A stretch of DNA of 6,517 bases from an uncultured Microcoleaceae cyanobacterium. GTDB lineage: Bacteria > Cyanobacteriota > Cyanobacteriia > Cyanobacteriales > Microcoleaceae. The notes beneath the pieces are model-generated. The model was not told the origin of the DNA. It did not search any database and saw nothing but the letters and a program-made list of their open reading frames with translations. Shown piece after piece: positions 1 to 5,575 of this stretch. The stretch's first letter is position 1. The number at the start of each line of letters is the position of its first letter. Location: contig CALKCV010000294.1 in assembly GCA_938083405.1 (NCBI GenBank), forward strand, positions 1-6,517, in the 5' to 3' direction. The translations under genes were made by a program, and so were the position numbers.

Positions 1-25
1 AATTATTAATTATTAATTATTAATT
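1..25. repeat. AT-rich heptamer tandem array, copy A
   Basis: About 3.6 perfect tandem copies of AATTATT run from the left edge of the window, so the array may continue outside. It overlaps the 3' end of the GH57 gene: the last codons (Ile, Asn, Asn) and the TAA stop, read on the minus strand, lie within the repeat. The same unit recurs in the same orientation at 4005-4039 and in the opposite orientation at 1323-1357. This matches the short tandemly repeated (STRR) class known from cyanobacteria; no function is evident. Confidence 0.9.
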
Positions 26-1281
26 GCCTCCCTCGCCCAATCGATAAACTTATCTGCCTGTCCCGCCCAAAAATCCGAGCCCCAATAGACAAAACAACTG
101 GTTTCACATAACAACAGCGCCCTTTTTTGCTCTGGCGACAGCTTGCCGGCTGCTTCTACCTTGGCATAATCTTGACTCAACTGTTCCACTGCCACCAACA
201 CTCGCTGGCGCAAATCTCCCTCTTGCCACGACTGGTGACCGCCGATCCACGAACCCCCCGTCGGCTTTAAACGCACTTCAGTCGCAACCCCATCGGCAAT
301 ATAAGCATCGATGTACTCGCTGACCGTCATAAAGCCGATGTCCGAGTGGCGATCGCCCCCATCAAACAGCGGCACGAAACTATTCTTAAAATACTCAAAC
401 ATCATCACGTTGCCATTTTCCCCATCGGAAGTCGGCACTACCAGCGGCGGAATTTTGCTCCCCGCCTCCCGCAAAACCGAACCGCGATAGCGAATATCGT
501 TAATACAGCCATCCGCATTTTGACCGCTTTGCTGCCGAATGCCCATATCCGTATCCCGCACCACGCATAAAATCTTCTCCGACTCGCCCCCAGACTCCAC
601 CGTTAACCAATGCACTCGGTTTTCCAACTCCGGCGTACTCCAACCCTCGGGACGTTCTAAAGCCGAAGAAGGCAAGATCAACCATTCGTAACCGCACTTT
701 TTCAACAAGCGTATAAACCGCAAAGCTTCCGCTGCATCCCCCGTCATTCCCATCTCTGGCAGCCAAAAGCCCCGCACTCGCGATAAAGCTTTCTCCCCGA
801 ACAAGTCGGCAAAAACCCGCCGCCATTCCATAATTTGCGCTTCGGCATCCCTTTCTGGTGTCGCGGGAAAGTAACAATGGCTGTAGGCAGTGCCGGCAAA
901 TTCTACCGTTTCTGGATGTTGTTCTAAAACCTCTCGCCAGAGAGCAATAACATCTCCTACTTTTTCTCCCCCCACATCCAGATGCTCGAATTTACCGTTA
1001 GTAGATAGTTTCGCCATCTCTTCGAGCAACACCCCGGAATAGTCAACCATCATCCGAGGTTGATATCCTTTGTTTTTGAGCAATTTGGCAAATCGCGCTG
1101 GATTCTTATATGCTAGAGCGTACCATTGAGCGTTCCATCCTTCTTCTGAGTTTTCTGGACCTTCGAGCATTTTCTCCAGGTTCCCCCGTAGGACTGGCGT
1201 TTGGTCTGTCTCTACCCAAATAGGCGGCTGATGCATGTGCAGCCAGGGGACGAATACGGCGAGGGGATTGGAATTTGTCAT
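13..1281 (-). CDS. Glycoside hydrolase family 57 protein (alpha-glucan-active enzyme)
   Basis: The 422-residue protein has the GH57 motif series in order. HMHQPP is at 15-20 (region 1). GTAYSHCYFP is at 130-139. GFWLPEMGM is at 171-179, with E176 the likely nucleophile. TSDGENGN is at 284-291, with D286 the likely acid/base. An aromatic tail region, ETSCFVYWGSDFW, is at 393-405. GH57 enzymes are retaining (beta/alpha)7-barrel enzymes that hydrolyse, transfer or branch alpha-glucans (amylase, 4-alpha-glucanotransferase, branching enzyme, pullulanase). The motifs do not settle which reaction applies here. It is shorter than most characterised members, so it looks like a catalytic core without accessory domains. 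No signal peptide is seen, so action on cytosolic glycogen or maltodextrin is inferred. The start is supported by the HxHQP motif lying close to the N-terminus, as is usual; no clear Shine-Dalgarno precedes it. The jelly-roll gene lies 107 bp upstream on the same strand, but cotranscription is not demonstrated. Confidence 0.92.
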   Translation of the reverse strand: MTNSNPLAVFVPWLHMHQPPIWVETDQTPVLRGNLEKMLEGPENSEEGWNAQWYALAYKNPARFAKLLKNKGYQPRMMVDYSGVLLEEMAKLSTNGKFEHLDVGGEKVGDVIALWREVLEQHPETVEFAGTAYSHCYFPATPERDAEAQIMEWRRVFADLFGEKALSRVRGFWLPEMGMTGDAAEALRFIRLLKKCGYEWLILPSSALERPEGWSTPELENRVHWLTVESGGESEKILCVVRDTDMGIRQQSGQNADGCINDIRYRGSVLREAGSKIPPLVVPTSDGENGNVMMFEYFKNSFVPLFDGGDRHSDIGFMTVSEYIDAYIADGVATEVRLKPTGGSWIGGHQSWQEGDLRQRVLVAVEQLSQDYAKVEAAGKLSPEQKRALLLCETSCFVYWGSDFWAGQADKFIDWAREAINN

Positions 1282-1322
1282 TTTTGTACCAATTTTTGTT
1301 GAATGGGACGAAATGGCTGAGT

Positions 1323-1366
1323 AATTAATAATTAGTAATTAATAATTAACAATTAACTCAATTGTT
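1323..1366. repeat. AT-rich heptamer array in inverted orientation, with terminal hairpin
   Basis: Five tandem heptamers occupy 1323-1357 (AATTAAT, AATTAGT, AATTAAT, AATTAAC, AATTAAC). They are the reverse-complement orientation of the arrays at 1-25 and 4005-4039. The end of the array forms a hairpin with sequence beyond it: AACAATT (1348-1354) pairs with AATTGTT (1360-1366) across a 5-nt loop. It sits between the jelly-roll and GH57 genes, which run in the same direction, so it lies in any shared transcript. The stem is AT-only apart from one G-C pair, so it makes a poor terminator. Confidence 0.85.
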
Positions 1367-1388
1367 GCGTCCTTCAATCGAAATGGTA

Positions 1389-1958
1389 TCAAAAGCCAAA
1401 GCTTAAGTCAACTATGACTAAATGACCTTCAAAAGCGTAGAAGGTTACTTTTGAGATGGCATCTCCTTCGACTTTTAGGGGAGCATTGGGCTGGATGGAT
1501 GAGTTGGCACCTGCGAGGTTGGGGGCCGACATTTCAGCTCGCGCGATTTGTGCGTCTTGGCGATCGTAGGCTGAAAGTATTGTCCGGCGGGAACTGGTAA
1601 CTCTTGCGCCGACCCATTTAACGGGATTTGTAAAACTTATTTCTATTAGTCCGTTTTTAGGCGCTGCCATTAATACTTTAGCCCCGTTTGCCGCTCCGAA
1701 GGCCGGGTTTGAAGGTTCGATCGCTATGGTATTGGTAAATGTAACTCCTAAATTTTGGAATTGATTCTCTACTGTTTCAAAGGATTTTAGCTCTTCTAAG
1801 GAGATTTTAATCGGTTTGGGGGCGTTTGAGTTACATCTCGACTCCATCTCTCTCCTAATTGTTCGGGGACTGGCCTCAAGGTTTCGGGCAACTTTTAAGC
1901 TATGGCCACTTTCGACAGAATCGAGCTCTTTCATTTGAAGGTTATTTGTGTTTTTCAT
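1389..1958 (-). CDS. Hypothetical protein with a PEP-CTERM-protein-like beta jelly-roll domain, no signal peptide
   Basis: A 189-residue protein. Residues about 60-189 have the pattern of the beta-sandwich ectodomain common in cyanobacterial and planctomycete PEP-CTERM proteins. The pattern is an opening FETVENQFQNLGVTFTN (60-76), a central ISFTNPVKWVGARV (107-120), a LSAYDRQ segment (128-134) and a closing strand FEGHLVIVDLSF (176-187). The usual closing IDDLxF is seen here as IVDLSF. Unlike typical members it has no N-terminal signal peptide and no C-terminal PEP motif plus transmembrane anchor. Instead residues 1-48 are polar and charged, possibly helical (KVARNLEASPRTIRREMESR, 22-41). A cytosolic location is therefore inferred, and ligand and function are unknown. 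The start is supported by an AAGAGG Shine-Dalgarno-like site 5 nt upstream. The gene is divergent from the receptor gene across 374 bp. The domain call rests on remembered family patterns, not a search. Confidence 0.72.
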   Translation of the reverse strand: MKNTNNLQMKELDSVESGHSLKVARNLEASPRTIRREMESRCNSNAPKPIKISLEELKSFETVENQFQNLGVTFTNTIAIEPSNPAFGAANGAKVLMAAPKNGLIEISFTNPVKWVGARVTSSRRTILSAYDRQDAQIARAEMSAPNLAGANSSIQPNAPLKVEGDAISKVTFYAFEGHLVIVDLSFGF

Positions 1959-1963
1959 AACGC

Positions 1964-1969
1964 CCTCTT
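1964..1969 (-). promoter_or_regulatory. Shine-Dalgarno-like site of the jelly-roll gene
   Basis: Read on the minus strand the site is AAGAGG, 5 nt before the ATG at 1958. It is the only gene in the window with a reasonable ribosome binding site at its start, and it supports the chosen start codon. Confidence 0.6.
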
Positions 1970-2077
1970 AAGTATTACAATAAATGGTTTTGCATCTCAG
2001 GGGTCTTACCCTTCGTTAAATATTATCCCTTAAATTCTCATGTTTGCAAGGAAATAATTTTTATTTCTACAGTAGGT

Positions 2078-2106
2078 TCCCCAATATATTTGTTCGCTAT
2101 TGGGGA
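2078..2106. repeat. Perfect 9-bp inverted repeat with 11-nt loop
   Basis: TCCCCAATA (2078-2086) and TATTGGGGA (2098-2106) are perfect reverse complements. No T-run follows on either strand, so an intrinsic terminator is unlikely. It could be a dyad operator for the divergent genes or one stem of a structured RNA. It lies inside the outer inverted pair 2033-2041/2126-2134. Confidence 0.7.
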
Positions 2107-2160
2107 GAGTCGATCCGAACGAGTTATGAGAATTAGGGCTGGTTGCGGAAAACCAACTAG

Positions 2161-2250
2161 ATAATTTCATACTCATAACGAGTACTCAGAGCCAGACTCT
2201 ATAAAAGACGCTATTCTCGAAGAAGAGTAGGAGCATAAGTATGAGATTAT
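2161..2250. repeat. Long imperfect inverted repeat with internal hairpin
   Basis: ATAATTTCATACT (2161-2173) is complementary to AGTATGAGATTAT (2238-2250) at 12 of 13 positions. The exception is a T-G pair, which is allowed in RNA read on the plus strand. The 64-nt interior contains a 7-bp hairpin (2211-2217 with 2224-2230, one G-U pair, 6-nt loop) and the 8-bp palindrome GAGTACTC (2180-2187). The wobble exception would fit a plus-strand RNA, perhaps the leader of the receptor gene, but one pair is weak evidence. Confidence 0.55.
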
Positions 2251-2332
2251 AAATTGGCATTTCCCCGATGCACCCCAGAGTCAACCAAAAATGAGACTGT
2301 TTTTTTAACAAAGTTAAATTTAAAGTAAAACT

Positions 2333-3775
2333 ATGAACCTCAGACAAGTTATACCCTCTGGATTTGGTATTGTATTCTTGGTAGTTTTAATGACGACCAT
2401 AACTTATGAAATAACTACGAATACCCTAGACAAATCTACAAACTGGGTTGCTAAAAGTTATCAAGAAAAGGAAAGATGGGCAGAGTTAGAAAAAATCTTA
2501 GTAGATGCAGAAACCGGACAAAGAGGTTTTATTTACACCGGTCAAGATGTATTTTTAGAACCGTATAATAAAGCAATATCTAGCATAGACAATAAAATGC
2601 AATTTTTTGCGGAAACTATATCCTCTAACGACAGAAAATCTCAAAAATGGGAAGAACTTCGACAACTAATAAATCAAAAAATAGAAGAATTGAACGAAAC
2701 TATCGAGTATAAAAAAGCAGGCCAGGAAGAAGAATTAAGAGAATTAGTATTGTCTGGTTTGGGCCGGCAGATTATGGACGATATTCGGTTGAAAATCGAT
2801 GAAATGAAAGCCATAGAAAATCAATTGCTAGAAGAAAGATACGAAATAGCAAATAGAGCTTCTTTGTTAGTTAGAATTGTAACTTGGGGGAGTTTGGTTA
2901 TTATTTTCATAGTAGGCGTAATTACGGTACTTGTTATTAACAAAATTGCGATCGAACCCATTAAGAAAATTACTAATATAATCGCCAGTTCTACCGCTCA
3001 AATCGCTACTACTATCGAACAACAAGAACGGACCGCAGCGGAGCAGGCAAATTCTGTCAGTACCACCACGACAACTATGGATGAATTAAGCTCGTCTTCC
3101 AGACAATGTTCCGAGCAAGCTCAGGCAACTGCTCGTGCGGCAGGGGAGGCACTTCAAGTAGCAAAAAATGGTAGCGTTTCTGTGAGGGCAACTCTAGAAC
3201 GAATGACGGAATTAAAACAAAAAGTGGAAGAGATAGCTACTCAAATTAATATTTTGAACAAACAAACTAATCGAATAGGAACTATTTCTAAAATTGTTAG
3301 CGATCTGGCTAACCAGACGAATATGTTAGCTCTTAATGCTGCTGTAGAAGCGGTTCGTGCTGGAGAACATGGCAAGGGTTTTTCTGTGGTGGCTGGAGAA
3401 ATTCGCAAGTTAGCAGAACAAAGCAGGTTATCTGCCGAACAAATTAACGGTTTGGTTATGGAAATTCAAGGCTCCCTCGACTCGACTGTAATCGTAACAG
3501 ACGCGGGAACTAAAACTGTAAATTGGGGTATGGCAGTGACGGAAAATACAACTCAAGCTTTCGGGGAAATAACTGATTCTGTCAATAATGTCGTGCTTAA
3601 CAACCAACAAATTTTCCTCAATGCCCAGCAGCAAGCTGATGCTGTTTTACAAGTATTAGAAGCGATGAGCGCTCTGGAACTAGCTTCTGGGGAAACTGCT
3701 GCGGGAATTAGTCAAACCCGACTGGGTACCGAACAGTTAAAGCGGGTGGCTTTGGAACTCAAGAGTATTGTTTAG
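2333..3775 (+). CDS. Methyl-accepting chemotaxis-type receptor with CHASE3 sensor domain
   Basis: A 480-residue membrane receptor. A first transmembrane segment lies at about 9-26. An extracytoplasmic, mostly helical CHASE3 domain follows at about 35-175, with its signature AETGQRGFIYTG at 59-70 followed by FLEPYNKA at 74-81. A second transmembrane segment is at about 181-202. The remainder is a long cytoplasmic coiled coil with the receptor hairpin tip at about 322-350 (NQTNMLALNAAVEAVRAGE, 327-345, then HGKGF). That tip is the CheA/CheW contact region of chemoreceptors. A HAMP domain after TM2 is short or missing: only an IEPIKKI-like start (207-213) is recognisable before Ser/Thr-rich helices (240-256). 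The last residues carry no NWETF-type CheR tether. The natural signal is unknown; phototaxis, chemotaxis or pilus motility are all possible. No che, pil or hmp partner lies in the window. The gene is AT-rich, has no HIP1 site, and has no Shine-Dalgarno before its start. It converges on avtA. Confidence 0.93.
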   Translation: MNLRQVIPSGFGIVFLVVLMTTITYEITTNTLDKSTNWVAKSYQEKERWAELEKILVDAETGQRGFIYTGQDVFLEPYNKAISSIDNKMQFFAETISSNDRKSQKWEELRQLINQKIEELNETIEYKKAGQEEELRELVLSGLGRQIMDDIRLKIDEMKAIENQLLEERYEIANRASLLVRIVTWGSLVIIFIVGVITVLVINKIAIEPIKKITNIIASSTAQIATTIEQQERTAAEQANSVSTTTTTMDELSSSSRQCSEQAQATARAAGEALQVAKNGSVSVRATLERMTELKQKVEEIATQINILNKQTNRIGTISKIVSDLANQTNMLALNAAVEAVRAGEHGKGFSVVAGEIRKLAEQSRLSAEQINGLVMEIQGSLDSTVIVTDAGTKTVNWGMAVTENTTQAFGEITDSVNNVVLNNQQIFLNAQQQADAVLQVLEAMSALELASGETAAGISQTRLGTEQLKRVALELKSIV

Positions 3776-3789
3776 CTAGTTTTGGAACG

Positions 3790-3845
3790 TTGTCAGTTGT
3801 TAGTTGTCAGTTGTTAGTTGTCAGTTGTTAGTTGTCAGTTGTAGG
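3790..3845. repeat. TTGTYAG heptamer tandem array (STRR type)
   Basis: Seven contiguous heptamers alternate strictly between TTGTCAG and TTGTTAG, followed by a degenerate eighth (TTGTAGG). The strict alternation makes the true unit 14 bp. It starts 15 bp after the receptor stop codon. There are no spacers, so it is not CRISPR. It resembles the heptanucleotide STRR families scattered through cyanobacterial genomes. Confidence 0.92.
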
Positions 3846-3873
3846 TTGGGTGGAGTGAAACGCAACCCAACAT
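3841..3873. repeat. GTAGGTTGGGT-type palindromic repeat
   Basis: GTTGGGT (3845-3851) and ACCCAAC (3865-3871) form a perfect 7-bp stem around a 13-nt loop containing GAGTGAAACGC. From general knowledge, a GTAGGTTGGGT ... ACCCAACA element with a GAGCGAAGCG-like centre is a widespread interspersed repeat in cyanobacteria; this looks like a slightly diverged copy. It directly overlaps the end of the TTGTYAG array and could cap the receptor mRNA. Confidence 0.7.
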
Positions 3874-4004
3874 CAACGTCAGTTCGATGACAACACAATT
3901 TTTCGGTAATCGCTTTATATCAAGTCGCAATAAACAACCATAAAAAATAAAGAGAGGAAAAAGGGTTTGGGCAAGGCAGAACAAGGAACCCACACATTTC
4001 CCTC

Positions 4005-4039
4005 AATTATTAATTATTAATTATTAATTATTAATTGTT
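4005..4039. repeat. AT-rich heptamer tandem array, copy C
   Basis: Four perfect AATTATT units are followed by one AATTGTT. The unit and orientation match the array at 1-25; the array at 1323-1357 is inverted. It lies in the gap between the receptor gene and avtA. Confidence 0.92.
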
Positions 4040-4066
4040 ATTAGCGATTAGAAAAAAGTAAGATAA

Positions 4067-4121
4067 AATCGCTAAAGCGATCGCTACGAAGAATATCAAT
4101 CGCTAAAGCGATCGCTACGAA
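4067..4121. repeat. Duplicated 24-bp hairpin repeat containing HIP1
   Basis: Two identical 24-bp copies occupy 4067-4090 and 4098-4121, separated by 7 bp. Each contains the hairpin ATCGCT-AA-AGCGAT and the HIP1 octamer GCGATCGC (4077-4084 and 4108-4115), and ends in GCTACGAA. A related copy occurs at 6461-6485, beyond the Tab2 gene, so the family brackets the avtA/Tab2 pair. The array lies just downstream of the avtA stop and may form 3'-end structure on that transcript. Confidence 0.88.
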
Positions 4122-4143
4122 CTATTAAATTAGCGAACAGCAA

Positions 4144-5397
4144 CTACCCTAATAATCTTGCCAAACGTTCCATCCCCAGTTGGATGGCTTCGTCGGAGGC
4201 CGTCAGACTTATTCTCAAACATTGCTGTTTGTGGGCCCATTCTTCGTGCAAACCGGGGAAGAAGGAACTGCCTGGTACTAAAATTACTCCTACTTCTTTG
4301 AGCTTTTGGTAAAACTCCCAGTCGGTTATGGGTAACTCTGGCAACCACAACCAGACAAATATCCCTCCTTCGCAACGGTGGAGATACCAGGGCAGTTGTT
4401 TCGGCAGGCAGCGATCTAAGGTGGACTCGGCGATCGCGAATTTCTTTTGATAAAAAGGCCGAATTACTTCATCAGAAATCCGCGCTAGCTCCCCATTCGC
4501 AACGGCGCGAGTGGCGATCGCCTGTCCGTAGCGCGATCCGTGGATGCACATATTGGTCTGAAACGACTGCAACACGGAGATTATCTTCTCGTCCCCGATC
4601 GCCACTCCGATCCTTTCTCCCGGCAGCCCTGCTTTAGATAAGCTCATGCAATGAACGATATTTTCGCTAATTATCGGCTTCATCTCTACTAAATTCAGCG
4701 CTGGATAAGGCGGCGCGTAGGCCGCGTCGATAAATACGGGCACGTTGTAGGGGGCGGCTAGCGCTCCTATTTTCTCTACTTCTTCCTCGCTAATGACGTT
4801 GCCAGTGGGGTTGCAGGGACGCGATAGGATGACGCAACCGGTATTTTCGTCAACGGATAGCTGGCTGAAATCGGGTATGTATTTAAACCTACGAGCATTT
4901 TCGTAGATTTCTAAGTTTGGTTTGTAAGCTACTACTGCGGATGGTACTAAGCTCACTCCGCCGTAACCGGTATAGTCGGGGCTGAGGGGGAGGACTATTT
5001 TTTTGAGAGTACCAGTTTCGGCGTAGCCGCCGAAGGCATTGGCGGCGTAGAAGTAGATCGACTGACTCCCGGGAGTAATGAGGACGTTGCGATCGCTCAA
5101 ATTCCACCCGTAGCGACTGTTAAAGTCCGCAACGATCGCATCGATGAAGGGTTGATAGCCTTGAGACGAACCGTAACGTCCCACTACTTCGCCGTATTCT
5201 GGACTATTTAGCAGTTCTAGGGTGCAGTCTTTCCATAACTTTTCTACCTCGGGTAATACTAACGGGTTGCCAGAACTTAGATTAATAAATTCTTGTCCTC
5301 CACCCGCTCTGAGGGTTGCTATAATATCTGCCATTATTGCCCTCACTCCCGTGAGGCGAAACATTGTCTGACCGGTTTTACTTAGGGGAGGATTCAT
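4144..5397 (-). CDS. avtA: Valine-pyruvate transaminase (PLP-dependent, fold type I)
   Basis: The 417-residue protein has the same length as Escherichia coli AvtA as I remember it and matches it through most blocks. The enzyme exchanges amino groups between L-valine/2-ketoisovalerate and alanine/pyruvate in the cytosol, feeding alanine and branched-chain amino acid pools. Visible aminotransferase class I/II features are SSGNP (41-45), TPGSQS (108-113) at the cofactor pocket, SRPCNPTGNV (192-201) with N196, VFIDAAYAPPY (221-231) with D224 and Y227, MSLSKAGLPGERIG (251-264) with K255 as the PLP Schiff-base lysine and R262 near the phosphate, and QQCLRISL (391-398) with R395 as the likely substrate-carboxylate arginine. 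LPITDWEFYQKLKEVGVILVPG and FFPGL (354-383) are also AvtA-like. All key residues are present, so the enzyme should be active; exact amino-donor preference in cyanobacteria is inferred. The start agrees with the usual N-terminal length. No Shine-Dalgarno is evident. It is divergent from the Tab2 gene. Confidence 0.94.
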   Translation of the reverse strand: MNPPLSKTGQTMFRLTGVRAIMADIIATLRAGGGQEFINLSSGNPLVLPEVEKLWKDCTLELLNSPEYGEVVGRYGSSQGYQPFIDAIVADFNSRYGWNLSDRNVLITPGSQSIYFYAANAFGGYAETGTLKKIVLPLSPDYTGYGGVSLVPSAVVAYKPNLEIYENARRFKYIPDFSQLSVDENTGCVILSRPCNPTGNVISEEEVEKIGALAAPYNVPVFIDAAYAPPYPALNLVEMKPIISENIVHCMSLSKAGLPGERIGVAIGDEKIISVLQSFQTNMCIHGSRYGQAIATRAVANGELARISDEVIRPFYQKKFAIAESTLDRCLPKQLPWYLHRCEGGIFVWLWLPELPITDWEFYQKLKEVGVILVPGSSFFPGLHEEWAHKQQCLRISLTASDEAIQLGMERLARLLG

Positions 5398-5423
5398 AGT
5401 TTTTACTTACAACAAATAATAAA

Positions 5424-5452
5424 TTGACAATTTCGCTGTTTTATAGTATATT
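5424..5452 (+). promoter_or_regulatory. Near-consensus sigma70-type promoter for the Tab2-family gene
   Basis: A perfect TTGACA (-35, 5424-5429) is followed after exactly 17 bp by TATATT (-10, 5447-5452; 5 of 6 to TATAAT). Transcription would start near 5459, giving a 5' untranslated leader of roughly 115 nt before the ATG at 5576. The same DNA read on the minus strand offers TATACT (5450-5445) as a possible -10 for avtA, but its -35 is poor (TTAGCT). If both are used the two promoters overlap. Confidence 0.7.
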
Positions 5453-5575
5453 TTTTCCTACAAAATCAGCTAAGAAATTAGGGAGTTTTTTAATTATTTC
5501 ATAGAAACTGCACTAATAAACTTAATATTTTACTACAATTGTCTGGCAAAAGGAAAAACTAACAATCAAAAAACT

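Larger units (their letters stand above)
1959..2332. other. Divergent intergenic region rich in inverted repeats
   Basis: This 374-bp gap separates the jelly-roll gene (minus) from the receptor gene (plus). It has no credible ORF and no recognised riboswitch. Several self-complementary segments follow each other. An outer pair joins AATTCTCAT (2033-2041) to ATGAGAATT (2126-2134), and flanking CCCT/AGGG extends it after a 2-nt bulge. Inside it lies the hairpin at 2078-2106. Next is TGGTT/AACCA (2140-2144 with 2151-2155, loop GCGGAA). Last is the long stem 2161-2250, which holds its own hairpin. Both genes' promoters must lie here. TATAAA-like hexamers occur at 2199-2204 and 2248-2253, but no matching -35 box is convincing. 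The last 30 bp before the receptor start are AT-rich with no Shine-Dalgarno. Confidence 0.6.
3776..4143. other. Convergent intergenic repeat island
   Basis: This 368-bp gap lies between the 3' ends of the receptor gene and avtA. It contains four distinct repeat types in sequence: the TTGTYAG heptamer array, a GTTGGGT/ACCCAAC palindrome, the AATTATT heptamer array, and a duplicated HIP1-bearing hairpin. Between 3874 and 4004 I see no gene or repeat. No classical GC-stem plus T-tract terminator is present; the palindromes are the best candidates for 3'-end structures of the two converging transcripts. Confidence 0.8.

Noticed and set aside
500..877. 125-codon minus-strand ORF within the GH57 gene
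   Set aside because: It is out of frame inside a gene with clear family motifs, shows no recognisable domain and has odd composition; it is a shadow ORF.
2126..2164. Small plus-strand ORF of 12 codons (starts MRIRAGC) as a leader peptide for the receptor gene
   Set aside because: There is no ribosome site, it lies in an inverted-repeat region, and an ORF this short is expected by chance.
2199..2253. TATAAA-like -10 boxes for the receptor gene
   Set aside because: No -35-like hexamer is found at suitable spacing in this AT-rich stretch, so no promoter is called.
2276..2306. Intrinsic terminator before the receptor gene (weak stem followed by seven T)
   Set aside because: The only stem that forms is about 4 bp (AGTC/GACT) with a long loop and is separated from the T-run; too weak.
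3790..3845. Possible CRISPR array
   Set aside because: The heptamers are contiguous with no spacers; this is a simple tandem repeat.
4130..4375. 81-codon ORF overlapping the 3' end of avtA in another frame
   Set aside because: It lies almost wholly within avtA, is rich in Arg, and has no recognisable domain.
5549..5554. AAGGA as ribosome binding site of the Tab2-family gene
   Set aside because: It ends about 22 nt before the ATG, well beyond working spacing, and no in-frame earlier start fits the family N-terminus.
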